Shown in pieces: positions 20,441-29,613 of a stretch of DNA of 64,000 bases. Numbering within the stretch: position 1 is the first letter of the stretch; each line of letters begins with the position of its first letter. The notes under the pieces are model-generated. The model made no database searches, was not told the DNA's origin, and saw only the letters and a program-made list of their open reading frames with translations. The stretch comes from Lactococcus garvieae (GTDB lineage Bacteria; Bacillota; Bacilli; Lactobacillales; Streptococcaceae): the NCBI RefSeq assembly GCF_016027715.1, contig NZ_CP065691.1, forward strand, positions 1,893,954 to 1,957,953, written 5' to 3'. The position numbers were made by a program, and so were the translations under genes.

Positions 20441-21286
20441 ATGAAAAAATATACTCTTTTATTGCTTATTCCCATGTTGCTTCTTTTGACAGCTTGTCAA
20501 AAAACAGCCAGTAACAAACCGCAAATTGTGACAACTTTTGAACCAATGTACGAGTTTACTAAAGCTGTTGTAGGGGATAAAGTCGATATTATTAATATTG
20601 TTCCTTCTAATCAAGAAGCTCATGATTTTGAGCCAAGTGCTAAAGATATGACGACACTCACTAATGCAGATGCGATTGTCTATAATTCAAAAAATCTTGA
20701 AAAGTGGGCACCTTCAGTTAAAAATAAAGGTGTAAAAATAGAAGCCAGTACTCCAGTTGAAAAGATAGGAGATGATCCTCATACGTGGGTCAGTCCCAAA
20801 TCTGCTCTTTTAGAAGTTAATTATATTGCAGAAGAACTCTCAAAAAAATTCCCTGAATACAAGGAAGACTTTACTAAAAATGCCAAAGAATACATGGCTA
20901 AATTGAAAAAAATTGACCACGATTTTGACCAGTTAAAGTCTGCAAAAAACAAAACTTTTATTACTCAACATGAGGCTTTTGGATATCTTGGACGTGATTA
21001 TGGATTGACAACTATAGCTATTACGGGTCTAGATCCTGAAGCAGAACCTTCAAGTTCCACTTTAATTAAATTGAAAGAAGAAATGCAAAAGGCAAATCTT
21101 AATACGGTTTATTTTGAAGATAACTCAAGCAGCAAGCTTGCAGAAACTTTAGCAAAAGAAGCTGGGGCAAAATTATTGGTGATTAACCCAGTTGAAGGCT
21201 TAACAGATGAGCAAAAAAAAGCAGGCGAAAGTTACCTGACAATTATGGAAGAAAACTTAGTATCTTTAAAAGAAACAATCAAATAG
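20441..21286 (+). CDS. zitS: Zinc ABC transporter substrate-binding lipoprotein
   Basis: This 281-residue lipoprotein (lipobox LLTAC near residue 18) belongs to the ZnuA/AdcA/ZitS cluster A-I metal-binding proteins. Probable zinc ligands are the histidines in QEAHDFEP, DDPHTW and TQHEAFGY and an acidic residue in YFEDNSS. It lacks a His-rich loop and the extra ZinT domain of streptococcal AdcA. It delivers zinc to the ZitP/ZitQ transporter encoded 24 kb away, instead of beside them as in L. lactis. ATG 20441 is chosen because the upstream ATG at 20423 lies in the promoter. There is no room for a ribosome binding site, so the mRNA is probably leaderless. Confidence 0.9.
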   Translation: MKKYTLLLLIPMLLLLTACQKTASNKPQIVTTFEPMYEFTKAVVGDKVDIINIVPSNQEAHDFEPSAKDMTTLTNADAIVYNSKNLEKWAPSVKNKGVKIEASTPVEKIGDDPHTWVSPKSALLEVNYIAEELSKKFPEYKEDFTKNAKEYMAKLKKIDHDFDQLKSAKNKTFITQHEAFGYLGRDYGLTTIAITGLDPEAEPSSSTLIKLKEEMQKANLNTVYFEDNSSSKLAETLAKEAGAKLLVINPVEGLTDEQKKAGESYLTIMEENLVSLKETIK

Positions 21287-21357
21287 GACTTAAGTTTATT
21301 TTAAGAAGCATTCACTATAATAAAGACCTTCCTAAAAAATCTTTTCATAAAACTCCT

Positions 21358-21386
21358 GAAGTCCACAGATTAATGTGGGCTTTTTT
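21358..21386. terminator. Terminator between zitS and the pseudouridine synthase gene
   Basis: AGTCCACA pairs with TGTGGGCT and is followed by a T-run for zitS. It lies over the 3' end of the converging gene. Confidence 0.75.
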
Positions 21387-22239
21387 TATCATAAATAAAG
21401 GTGTTACTTGGTGCAGAAATATCTAATAATTTACCCGATAAGGGATGAATAAAGCTTATGGCTCCAGCATGAAGCATCATGCGCTCACTTTTGGAATGGG
21501 GATTATAAAGTGGATCACCGATAATTGGATGGTTTTCACTGGAGAGATGTACCCGGATTTGATGCGTACGACCGGTATCAAGTGAGCATTTGACTAAGGA
21601 GGAGACTTTGCTCTTTTCCAAAGTCTCCACGTGCGTGATGGCTTTTTTACCAGACTTTGTGGTTACATATTTTTTACGGTTGTGTCTATCTCTTCCAATA
21701 TTTTTATTAAGAGTTAAGCTTCTTTCGTTAAAATAGCCCTGAATGACGGCAAAATAAGAGCGATGAATTTTGTTTTCCTCAAACATTCGCCCTAAAATAG
21801 GTAATACAAATTGATTTTTTGCGAAGAGAACAGCACCGGAGGTTTCTCTATCAAGGCGATGAACAACATACACAGGAGAGTTGAGATATGCGGCAATATG
21901 ATTTTGAAGCTCTAATTCCTCAGATGTATTGCCGTGTGTTTTCATACCCTCAGGCTTATTAGCAATAATGAGATGTTCATCTTCGTATAAGATGTCAGCA
22001 AGGTCAGGCTTTCCAAACTTAAGGGTCAGAACTTCAAAATCTTCTTGATCAAAAATAAGAGTTATTTCATCCATCGGTCCAACAACTTCTTCCCAGTCTA
22101 CAAGTTGACCATTCACAAAAAGATGTTTTTTCATACGTAGAAAATGCCTTTGCTTACGTGGGATAAGCCAGGTTTTCTCTAACAAGTGCGAAACACTTTG
22201 CATTTTAATATTTTTTGGTAAAATTAAACTAAATTCCAT
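21370..22239 (-). CDS. RluA/RluD-family RNA pseudouridine synthase
   Basis: This 289-residue enzyme converts uridines in rRNA or tRNA to pseudouridine. The catalytic motif HRLDRETSG, with its aspartate, lies near 127-135; EHLIIANKPEGMKTHG precedes it near 93-108; and GRTHQIRVH near 218-226 is the second conserved block. The N-terminal part has only a weak S4-like look (FVNGQLV). The target base is not readable from sequence. The gene lies head to head with pbp2A, about 72 bases apart, so the two may share a divergent promoter region. Confidence 0.9.
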   Translation of the reverse strand: MEFSLILPKNIKMQSVSHLLEKTWLIPRKQRHFLRMKKHLFVNGQLVDWEEVVGPMDEITLIFDQEDFEVLTLKFGKPDLADILYEDEHLIIANKPEGMKTHGNTSEELELQNHIAAYLNSPVYVVHRLDRETSGAVLFAKNQFVLPILGRMFEENKIHRSYFAVIQGYFNERSLTLNKNIGRDRHNRKKYVTTKSGKKAITHVETLEKSKVSSLVKCSLDTGRTHQIRVHLSSENHPIIGDPLYNPHSKSERMMLHAGAISFIHPLSGKLLDISAPSNTFIYDKKSPH

Positions 22240-22311
22240 ATAGAATATTGTAACACAAAGACTTTTTTGTTAAAATAAGCAAAATATATAATAAAGGATT
22301 TTCAAAAAATC

Positions 22312-24615
22312 ATGTCAGAAAAAGATCAGAATTTTAGTCGACGTGCCAAAGGCAAGAAGTCGACTAAAAAAAATACGGATAAGCAAAATATAGAAGAAAG
22401 TAATATAGAGGAGAAGGAAATAAAAGAAGCGGAAATTCCGCTTGAAGATCTTAAAGGTATTAAAAAATATTTAAGAATGCTCGCGCCTTATACAGCAAAA
22501 ATAGGGCGATTTTTACGTCCAGTAAGACGCTTCTGGAAAAAATATAATTTAACGAAAATTACGATCATTGCTATTTTGGTTATGATTTTGGCGACAGGTT
22601 CATACCTGTTCTACTTGGCCAAAACAGCAAATGTTTCTATTTTGCAAAAATCCATTGATGCTCAAACGCAAATTGTGGATAAAAATGGAGATGAAGCAGG
22701 TCTCCTCTATGGAAGTAAAGGGACAACAGTCAAATTTGATGAAATTAGTGACAACATCAAAAATGCGGTAGTAGCCACAGAAGATCGTACATTTTATAAA
22801 AATCATGGCGTAAATCTCAGCCGCTTTACTTTAGCAGTTGTTACTTTAGGGCGATTCGGTGGTGGCTCCACAATTACTCAACAGTTGGCTAAAAATGCTT
22901 ATCTCACACAGAAACAAACAATTGACCGAAAGGCAAGAGAATTTTTCTTAGCTCTAGAAATTAATAAACACTATAGCAAGAAAGAAATTCTGGCTATGTA
23001 CCTCAACAATGCGTATTTTGGTAATGGGGTCTGGGGCATTGAAGATGCCAGCAAAAAATATTTTGGCGTATCGGCAAGTCAGGTAACGGTTGATGAAGCT
23101 GCCACTCTTGCAGGGATGCTCAAAGGTCCTGAGATTTACAATCCGCTCTATCAAGACGGGAAATATGCAACCGCACGTCGAGATACGGTTTTACAAAATA
23201 TGGTGAGTGCAGGCTTCCTCAAACAAGAAGAAGCTGACAGTTATGCCTCGGTCAATCTTGCTTCACAAGTTAATGACACCTATGTGTCCCAATCTGAAGC
23301 CTACAAATACCCGAGTTACTTTAACGCTGTCATTGCTGAAGCAGAGCGTAAATATGGTCTTAGTCTTCAAGATATTATGAATGACGGCTATAAGATTTAT
23401 ACCACATTAGACCAAAATAAACAGGCGGGAATGCAAGTAACATATGATAATGCTGCACTTTTCCCCCAAGCAGCGGATGGAACACATGCGCAATCAGGTT
23501 CTGTGGCTATTAATCCTAAAACGGGTGGTGTAGAAGCCTTAGTCGGTAATGTTACTGCTGAAGACCATAACAGTTTCCTTGATTTCAACTACGCAACTCA
23601 GTCTAGACGATCTACAGGATCAGTTATTAAGCCCTTAATTGCTTATACTCCTGCTGTGCAAGCGGGCTGGGCGATTGATAAAATTCTAGAGGATAAACCG
23701 ACAACTTATGAGGGAAACTGGCAACCACAAAATTACAGTGGTGAGTATCTTGGAACAGTGCCAATGTATCAGGCACTGGCTAATTCCTATAATATCCCTG
23801 CTATCAATACTTATAAAGAAATTACCCCTGAAAAAGGGAATGATGTTGGCCGTGAATTTGGTTTGAACTTAACGGAGTCAAATGATAAGAACTTATCTAC
23901 TGTACTTGGATCTGGTGTCGAAACAAATCCGTGGGAGATGGCTCAGGCATATGCAGCATTTGCCAATGAAGGTGTTATGAACAGTGCGCACTTGATTACT
24001 AAAATCGAAAATGCCGCTGGGGATACCGTTGCTACCGCTAAAGTTACACAAAAACGTGTCATGACAAAAGAAGTTGCAGATAAAATGAATGCGATGATGT
24101 TAGGGACATTTACTAATGGTTCAGCTTGGAATGCTGCGCCTGCAAGTTATGCTATGGCAGGTAAAACGGGGACTAATAATACAACAGACCAATGGGTTAT
24201 CGGTTATACGCCCGATATTGCCATTGCGCTTTGGATTGGCTTCCCAAGTGAAACTAATGAGCAACAACAATTGCAAGGTTCATCCGAAGGACAGCCATCT
24301 GTCATTTTCCGCAATATAGCAAGTTACTTGTTGCCTTACACACCAGGAACAGCCTTTACTGCAGAAAATGCGTATGCAATGCACAATATTGCTCCAATTA
24401 CTCCAGCGTGGACCGCGATGCGTGATCAACAAGATGCCATTGTCTACCAAGAACAAAGTGCACAAAACAGCACAGGAAATATGCCTACAACAGAATCTTC
24501 TAGTAGTGAATCTTCAAACTCAAATGACGGGTTTGACTTCCAGAAAACAGTGGATGATGCGAAAAATGCTACCAAAAATATCTGGGATAAAATTACTGGA
24601 TTTTTCGGTGGTTAA
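22312..24615 (+). CDS. pbp2A: Class A penicillin-binding protein 2A
   Basis: This bifunctional peptidoglycan synthase has 767 residues. A long charged cytoplasmic tail (to about 82) leads to one membrane span near 84-104. The GT51 glycosyltransferase domain follows with EDRTFYKNHGV near 160 and GGSTITQQLAKNAYL near 184. The transpeptidase domain carries STGSVIKP (serine nucleophile), NSYN and KTGTNN. A Ser/Thr-rich tail ends the protein. It polymerises and crosslinks wall glycan at the membrane surface. The length and motifs are complete. Confidence 0.95.
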   Translation: MSEKDQNFSRRAKGKKSTKKNTDKQNIEESNIEEKEIKEAEIPLEDLKGIKKYLRMLAPYTAKIGRFLRPVRRFWKKYNLTKITIIAILVMILATGSYLFYLAKTANVSILQKSIDAQTQIVDKNGDEAGLLYGSKGTTVKFDEISDNIKNAVVATEDRTFYKNHGVNLSRFTLAVVTLGRFGGGSTITQQLAKNAYLTQKQTIDRKAREFFLALEINKHYSKKEILAMYLNNAYFGNGVWGIEDASKKYFGVSASQVTVDEAATLAGMLKGPEIYNPLYQDGKYATARRDTVLQNMVSAGFLKQEEADSYASVNLASQVNDTYVSQSEAYKYPSYFNAVIAEAERKYGLSLQDIMNDGYKIYTTLDQNKQAGMQVTYDNAALFPQAADGTHAQSGSVAINPKTGGVEALVGNVTAEDHNSFLDFNYATQSRRSTGSVIKPLIAYTPAVQAGWAIDKILEDKPTTYEGNWQPQNYSGEYLGTVPMYQALANSYNIPAINTYKEITPEKGNDVGREFGLNLTESNDKNLSTVLGSGVETNPWEMAQAYAAFANEGVMNSAHLITKIENAAGDTVATAKVTQKRVMTKEVADKMNAMMLGTFTNGSAWNAAPASYAMAGKTGTNNTTDQWVIGYTPDIAIALWIGFPSETNEQQQLQGSSEGQPSVIFRNIASYLLPYTPGTAFTAENAYAMHNIAPITPAWTAMRDQQDAIVYQEQSAQNSTGNMPTTESSSSESSNSNDGFDFQKTVDDAKNATKNIWDKITGFFGG

Positions 24616-24669
24616 ATTGTTCTAAAATGGCGTAAAAAGTGATAAAATGAGGATGTGCAGATATGAAGG

Positions 24670-24696
24670 AAAAAAGTCATACCACGGCTTTTTTTC
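24670..24696 (+). terminator. Probable pbp2A terminator
   Basis: AAAAAAGTC pairs (with one G-U pair) with GGCTTTTTTT around a seven-base loop. Confidence 0.6.
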
Positions 24697-24763
24697 TTAT
24701 AAAAAAATTAACTAAAATATAATAAGATAAAGAATAGATACTATTATTTAAAGGAGGACAGAG

Positions 24764-26599
24764 ATGAAAGCAGAAAAACGCTACGTTACCGGTTTTAACG
24801 GCTTACGTACCTTAGGGGTTCTTGCTGTCATTTTATATCATCTTTATCCTCAGAAAATTCAAGGAGGATTTCTTGGAGTCGTCCTTTTCTTTGTTTTATC
24901 TGGTTATTTAGTCACTGATTCACTATTAAGAGAGTTTCTCAAAACGAAAAAAATAAGCCCGATTCAGTTTTGGAAAAAGCGAGCAAAGCGTATTTATCCA
25001 ATGCTTCTGGCAATTTTTCTGATTGTATCGCCTTATCTGTTTTTCTTTCAGCCGAACCAAATGAGGGGTTTAAGATCCAACTTCCTTTCAAGTATTTTTA
25101 TGGTGCAAAACTGGTGGCAAATTCAGCAAGGCTCTTCTTATTTTGCTGATTCAGCAGGTGAGTCGCCGTTTAAGCATATTTATTATTTGGCTATTGAAGG
25201 ACAATTCTTTATTTTGTGGCCTCTTGTGCTCCTCTTTTTAGTTAAAGTTATTCGTAGTAAGAAACATAGTTTTCTATTGACTAATTTTTTGGCACTTATT
25301 TCTTTGATACTGATGATTGCTCAGTACAAGATTGGGCAAGACCCAACTCGCGTTTATTATGGAACAGACACACGGGTATTTAGTCTTTTAATGGGAGCGA
25401 GCATGGCTTTCATCTGGCCAATAAATAAAATGCCAGCTAAGTTGAATAAAAAAGGACAAGTTTTTGGCCGAAATCTATTATTAGGTGTACTTGGTCTTAC
25501 TTTAATCTTATATGTCTTTATGCCGGCACAAAGCCCCATTACCTATTATGGAGGTCTTTGGTTTGTCAGCTTATTGTCTATGCTCTTGATCGCTTTGGTA
25601 GTACATCCGGGATTAAAAGCCAATAAAATATTGTCAAATAGAGTTTTTGATTATATTGGTTCTCGTTCTTATGGCATTTATCTGTGGCAGTTACCTGTTT
25701 TTGCCCTAGTTGCTGCAAAAGTTGTTAATCCAACCCGTTGGTACAATGTTATTTGGCAACTCGCCTTGATATTCGTTTTGTCTGAGTTTTCTTATCGGTT
25801 TATTGAACGACCACTGGTAGCTTATGATTATAGTAGCCTATGGTCTTGGATGAAAATGAAAGCAGAAGCGATTAAAAAAGACAAATGGCGAGCCATTCCA
25901 AAAAGAGTGCTTGTCATTACCCTATTGGTACTTATTTCTTTGATTTTCATTTTAACTTCTCCGAAATCTCCACATGACCAGCAGCTTTTGGAAGCTAAAA
26001 TTATGGAACAGCAAAAGGCTCTAGAAGAGGCTAATCTCAAAGCCGCTAATGCGCGCGTGAGCACTCCTCTTAAAAGCGTTGCTGAAAAATACGGTGTGGA
26101 TCCAGTTGTGATAGAAAAAGCAAGTAAAATGCAGGTTTTTGCAGTTGGAGATTCCGTGATGGTTGCCGGCTCTACAGACTTGCAAGAAGCTTTCCCACGA
26201 ATGACTATCCAAGCTGTTGTGGGGGAACAAGTTGATGCTGGTGCAACTATTCTAGCAGATAACAAAGAGGCTGTACAAAAATCAGATGCTATTTTGATTG
26301 GGCTAGGGACGAATGGAACTCTCACTGTAGGGAATACAAATTATGTTGAAAAGATTATGAAAGAAGCTGGTGATAAGCCCGTTTACTGGATTAACAATCG
26401 TATGCCACGTCCTTGGGAAGCAAGCAACAATGAGCAACTGACAGAAATCGCTAAGAAGTATTCTAACCTAACGATTATTGACTGGTATGGTTTTTCTGAA
26501 CATCAAGATTCGTGGTTTTATAGTGATGGTATTCATCCTAAAGATCAAGGTGCTATAAATTACACACGTTTAATTTTAGAGAGTATGGCGAAAAGATAG
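24764..26599 (+). CDS. oatA: Peptidoglycan O-acetyltransferase
   Basis: This 611-residue protein has an acyltransferase-3 membrane domain (about 1-385, ten or so spans) starting with FNGLRTLGVLAVILYHL. A C-terminal extracellular SGNH-type domain follows, with VGDSVMVAG near 464-472 (catalytic Ser) and DGIHPKD near 587-593 (Asp-His). Such OatA proteins put acetyl groups on the C6 hydroxyl of N-acetylmuramic acid and so resist lysozyme. A GGAGGACAG site precedes the ATG. The family could also acetylate other wall polymers, but the length and SGNH fusion favour OatA. Confidence 0.88.
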   Translation: MKAEKRYVTGFNGLRTLGVLAVILYHLYPQKIQGGFLGVVLFFVLSGYLVTDSLLREFLKTKKISPIQFWKKRAKRIYPMLLAIFLIVSPYLFFFQPNQMRGLRSNFLSSIFMVQNWWQIQQGSSYFADSAGESPFKHIYYLAIEGQFFILWPLVLLFLVKVIRSKKHSFLLTNFLALISLILMIAQYKIGQDPTRVYYGTDTRVFSLLMGASMAFIWPINKMPAKLNKKGQVFGRNLLLGVLGLTLILYVFMPAQSPITYYGGLWFVSLLSMLLIALVVHPGLKANKILSNRVFDYIGSRSYGIYLWQLPVFALVAAKVVNPTRWYNVIWQLALIFVLSEFSYRFIERPLVAYDYSSLWSWMKMKAEAIKKDKWRAIPKRVLVITLLVLISLIFILTSPKSPHDQQLLEAKIMEQQKALEEANLKAANARVSTPLKSVAEKYGVDPVVIEKASKMQVFAVGDSVMVAGSTDLQEAFPRMTIQAVVGEQVDAGATILADNKEAVQKSDAILIGLGTNGTLTVGNTNYVEKIMKEAGDKPVYWINNRMPRPWEASNNEQLTEIAKKYSNLTIIDWYGFSEHQDSWFYSDGIHPKDQGAINYTRLILESMAKR

Positions 26600-26605
26600 A
26601 GAGAT

Positions 26606-26634
26606 TTGTATTTTTTCGTTAGTTCTGCTAAAAT
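26606..26634 (+). promoter_or_regulatory. rpmG promoter placing the transcript start at the ATG
   Basis: TTGTAT and TAAAAT are 17 bases apart. Only six bases lie between the -10 element and the ATG at 26641, so the mRNA is predicted to be leaderless or nearly so. Confidence 0.6.
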
Positions 26635-26640
26635 AAAACC

Positions 26641-26790
26641 ATGTTAAAAAAAGCAGGATTGGCATGTACTGTCTGTGGCTCGAGAAATTATTCTCTCCAA
26701 CTGTCAGGTACAGCAAAAGAAAAACGTATTGAAGTCAAGAAGTTTTGTTCACGATGTGGCAAACATACTTTGCATAAGGAAACGAGATAA
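26641..26790 (+). CDS. rpmG: 50S ribosomal protein L33 (zinc-ribbon form)
   Basis: This 49-residue protein has the L33 layout: [17 protein letters not shown] at the start and [11 protein letters not shown] near 35-45. It holds four cysteines in two CxxC pairs, the zinc-binding form. It starts the rpmG-secE-nusG group, the usual order in this family of bacteria. No Shine-Dalgarno sequence is visible before the ATG, and the promoter sits directly upstream. L33 lies on the large subunit near the exit site. Confidence 0.92.
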   Translation: MLKKAGLACTVCGSRNYSLQLSGTAKEKRIEVKKFCSRCGKHTLHKETR

Positions 26791-26795
26791 AGCAG

Positions 26796-26993
26796 ATGTT
26801 CAAATTTATTGGTAGTGTTGTCAGGGAAATGAAGTTAACAACGTGGCCGACGCGTAAGCAGTCTGTCATTGATTTTTTCATGGTTATTGAATATACTGTT
26901 TTCTTCCTCATCTTTTTGATGATTTTTGACTGGGTAACACAAAACGGTATCACCAGTGCTGTACAGCACCTACTTCCATTTGTACGCAATTAG
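26796..26993 (+). CDS. secE: Preprotein translocase subunit SecE
   Basis: This 65-residue protein has one membrane span near 30-52 and the conserved MKLTTWPTRKQ segment just before it. SecE clamps the two halves of SecY in the Sec channel. It starts only six bases after the rpmG stop, so the two genes share a transcript; the tail of rpmG contains the purine-rich GGAAACGAG that can bind the ribosome. The length is normal for Gram-positive SecE. Confidence 0.92.
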   Translation: MFKFIGSVVREMKLTTWPTRKQSVIDFFMVIEYTVFFLIFLMIFDWVTQNGITSAVQHLLPFVRN

Positions 26994-27010
26994 TGATATA
27001 ATAAAAGAAA

Positions 27011-27057
27011 GAAGGGGCGAAAGCCTTTTTCTTATACAATCCGTTCATATTATGAAC
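27011..27057 (+). promoter_or_regulatory. Hairpins between secE and nusG, possible attenuator
   Basis: A G/C-rich hairpin (GAAGGGGC, GAAA loop, GCCTTTTT) ends in a T-run, like an intrinsic terminator. GTTCATA/TATGAAC forms a second small hairpin. A -10-like TATAAT lies just before at 26997-27002. Partial termination here could set NusG against SecE levels. Confidence 0.45.
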
Positions 27058-27098
27058 TTATAAATTTGAATATAAAAAAATAATAAAGAGGTGCTCAA

Positions 27099-27659
27099 AT
27101 GGACGAAAGTACATTGACAAGTTTTGACCAAGGTTGGTTCGTTATCCAAACTTACTCTGGTTATGAAAAAAAAGTTAAAGAAGATTTGTTGGAACGCGCA
27201 GAACTTTACAACATGGCTGACAAGATTCTTCGTGTAGAAATTCCAACTGAAACTGTTCGTTCAGAAGTGAACGGCAAGATGAAAGATGTTGAAGAAAATC
27301 TTTTCCCTGGTTATGTTTTAGTTGAAATGAACATGACAGACGAAGCTTGGTTTATTGTTCGTAACACTCCAAACGTTACAGGTTTCGTTGGCTCACATGG
27401 TAACCGTTCTAAACCAACGCCACTTTTTGAAGAAGAAATTCAAGAAATCCTAATCGGGATGGGCAAAGTGGTACGCGAAATCGACTTTGATATCTTTGTT
27501 GGCAAACGTGTACGCATTATTGATGGTGCTTTCTCAGGATTTGAAGCACCGATCACTGAAGTTCTTGGCGACGACAAGATTAAAGTTATGGTTGATATGT
27601 TTGGACGCGAAACTCCAGTAGAACTTGACTTGCACCAAATTGAAGAAGTTGAAGGATAA
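27099..27659 (+). CDS. nusG: Transcription antitermination/pausing factor NusG
   Basis: This 186-residue protein has the NGN domain (WFVIQTYSGYEKKVKEDL near 13-30, LFPGYVLVEM near 67) and a C-terminal KOW domain (GKRVRIIDGAFSGFEAPI near 133-150). It binds RNA polymerase, affects pausing and Rho-related steps, and couples transcription to translation. AGAGGTG precedes the ATG. The neighbourhood with secE and rpmG is the usual one. Confidence 0.96.
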   Translation: MDESTLTSFDQGWFVIQTYSGYEKKVKEDLLERAELYNMADKILRVEIPTETVRSEVNGKMKDVEENLFPGYVLVEMNMTDEAWFIVRNTPNVTGFVGSHGNRSKPTPLFEEEIQEILIGMGKVVREIDFDIFVGKRVRIIDGAFSGFEAPITEVLGDDKIKVMVDMFGRETPVELDLHQIEEVEG

Positions 27660-27705
27660 AAAATAAGGGCGTGTCTTTTGAGGTGCGTCTTTATTTATTT
27701 TAAAT

Positions 27706-28983
27706 ATGAAATCAACAAAAGAAATATTGAAATTTGCGCTTCCCGCAGTCATTGAGAATTTTTTACAAATGTTAGTGGGGATTAGTGATACGTTTTTGGT
27801 TACTCGTATTGGTCTTTCAGCTGTAGCAGGGGTTTCGCTCGCTAATAATATTATTACTGTTTATCAGGCTGTTTTTATTGCTTTAGGAACGATACTGTCA
27901 AGTTTTCTTGCTAGAAAAATGACAAGGCAGATGATTAATGCGGGAGTGAAATTGACCATTTTTTTGGGTGGACTTATTGGTATTTTCACTGCCTTATTTT
28001 CTCAAAATTTAGTCCGCTTTTTTGGTGGCGAAGGAGAAGTTGCTGCTTTAGGTACCAAGTATTTGATGTTAGTGGGAGGCACTGTCATTCTACTTGCCTT
28101 GATGACAAGCTTTGGTGCAGTGATCAGAGCAAGTGGAGATAGTCGTACACCGATGTATGCGAGTCTTTTTGCCAATGTCTTGAATATTATTCTTTCCGCT
28201 GTTTTGATTTTTATTTTCCATATGGGAGTCATGGGGGCAGCCATAGGAACAACATTATCCCGCGCCTTGTCGCTTATTTATTTGAACCACAAACTACATA
28301 CCAAGGACCTACAACCCTCAAAGTACTTTTTGAAAGAAAAAATCAGCAAGGACTTAATCTTACTGACGCTTCCGGCGGCTGGTGAACGTTTGGCGATGCG
28401 CCTAGGTGATTTGGTAATCATGGTTTTGATAATTTCTTTGGGCGATCGCGTATTTGCAGGGAATGCAATTGGCGAAAGTATTACCCAGTTTAACTATATG
28501 CCTGCATTTGGTTTAGCTACTGTTACTGTTATTTTGGTTGCCCAAGAGTTCGGACAAGAAAATCTTCCAGCTATTCGTTCCTATATCAAGAGAACTTACT
28601 GGCTGGCGACCGGGATGATGTTCAGTATCGGTTTGTTACTTTTTCTCGCTTCTTCATTTTTGAGTGGCCTTTTTACTTCTGATGTGCTGGCTATTGCATC
28701 AAGTAATACGGTTATTCTTTTCTCGTTCTTAGCGACCTTTTTTGTTACAGGAACGACGACCTACACTGCAGCTTTTCAAGGAATAGGAAATGCTAAACTT
28801 CCCTTGTACACAACGATTATAGGAATGCTTATCATACGGGTTGGACTGGGCTATCTTTTGAGTCAAAGTTTTGCCTTTGGCTTAGAAGGGATCTGGCTCG
28901 CTGTTCTGGCAGATAATTTTTTCCGTTTTGTATTTTTGAAAATTTGTTTTCAAAGAGCTGTCCAAAAAAACTTTAAAATATAA
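27706..28983 (+). CDS. MATE family multidrug/metabolite exporter
   Basis: This 425-residue protein has about twelve membrane spans in two similar halves. It opens with LKFALPAVIENFLQMLVGISDTFLV, the MATE pattern, and the second half repeats ILLTLPAAGERLAMRLGD. MATE proteins export cationic drugs or metabolites using a sodium or proton gradient. It starts 46 bases after nusG with no strong terminator between, but the substrate is unknown and no functional link to nusG is implied. A bidirectional terminator follows. Confidence 0.88.
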   Translation: MKSTKEILKFALPAVIENFLQMLVGISDTFLVTRIGLSAVAGVSLANNIITVYQAVFIALGTILSSFLARKMTRQMINAGVKLTIFLGGLIGIFTALFSQNLVRFFGGEGEVAALGTKYLMLVGGTVILLALMTSFGAVIRASGDSRTPMYASLFANVLNIILSAVLIFIFHMGVMGAAIGTTLSRALSLIYLNHKLHTKDLQPSKYFLKEKISKDLILLTLPAAGERLAMRLGDLVIMVLIISLGDRVFAGNAIGESITQFNYMPAFGLATVTVILVAQEFGQENLPAIRSYIKRTYWLATGMMFSIGLLLFLASSFLSGLFTSDVLAIASSNTVILFSFLATFFVTGTTTYTAAFQGIGNAKLPLYTTIIGMLIIRVGLGYLLSQSFAFGLEGIWLAVLADNFFRFVFLKICFQRAVQKNFKI

Positions 28984-29012
28984 AAAAGCCATTAATTTAA
29001 TGGCTTTTTTAA
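28982..29012. terminator. Bidirectional terminator between MATE and mscL genes
   Basis: AAAAAAGCCATT pairs with AATGGCTTTTTT, with A- and T-tracts for both directions. Confidence 0.88.
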
Positions 29013-29018
29013 TTCAAA

Positions 29019-29399
29019 TTATTTAGAAAGTTCTTTTTCTTTCAAGAGATCTCGAATTTCACGTAATGTATCTAGTTCTTCATTAGGATCTACAGCTTCC
29101 TCCACTTCTTTTTTAGGGAAGAGCTTGTTAATTGTTTTGATGATAATGAAGATAACAAAAGCAGTAATCAAGAAGTTAATAACATCATTCAAGAAAGCAC
29201 CATAAGTAAATGTAGCGCCTGCAAGTTTTACACTCATGTGTGATAGAGCACCGTCTTGCACAAAGAGACCAATAAGTGGATTAATCAGGTTATTAACCAA
29301 AGATGTAACAATAGCAGTGAAAGCAGCACCGATGATTACACCAACAGCTAAGTCTAGTACGTTCCCACGTAAAATAAATTCTTTAAATTCTTTAATCAT
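29019..29399 (-). CDS. mscL: Large-conductance mechanosensitive channel
   Basis: This 126-residue protein has two membrane spans. The first is the glycine- and alanine-rich pore helix ([18 protein letters not shown] near 15-32) and the second lies near 75-95. It opens under sudden osmotic downshock to release solutes. The C-terminal helix is acidic and charged, as usual. GGAGGAAT precedes the start. It converges on the MATE gene and has its own promoter region to the right. Confidence 0.95.
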   Translation of the reverse strand: MIKEFKEFILRGNVLDLAVGVIIGAAFTAIVTSLVNNLINPLIGLFVQDGALSHMSVKLAGATFTYGAFLNDVINFLITAFVIFIIIKTINKLFPKKEVEEAVDPNEELDTLREIRDLLKEKELSK

Positions 29400-29557
29400 A
29401 ATTCCTCCTATAATAATATGTATTTATTAACATTATATAATATTTCTGAAAACATGGGAATTATTCTGTCGGCAAATATTGGGTGTGACTTTAAAGAGGT
29501 TTCTACAGGGTTTCGTTTATATAGAAAAAATAAATAAAATAAAATGTATGAACACCC

Positions 29558-29586
29558 TTGACAAGAGAAAGTCGCTTTGGTAGAAT
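29558..29586 (+). promoter_or_regulatory. S10 operon promoter
   Basis: TTGACA and TAGAAT with a 17-base spacer, about 130 bases before rpsJ. The 318-base gap between mscL and rpsJ holds this promoter, the leader below, and no gene. Confidence 0.85.
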
Positions 29587-29613
29587 AGTTAGGTGCTGTA
29601 AAAATTACAGTAT

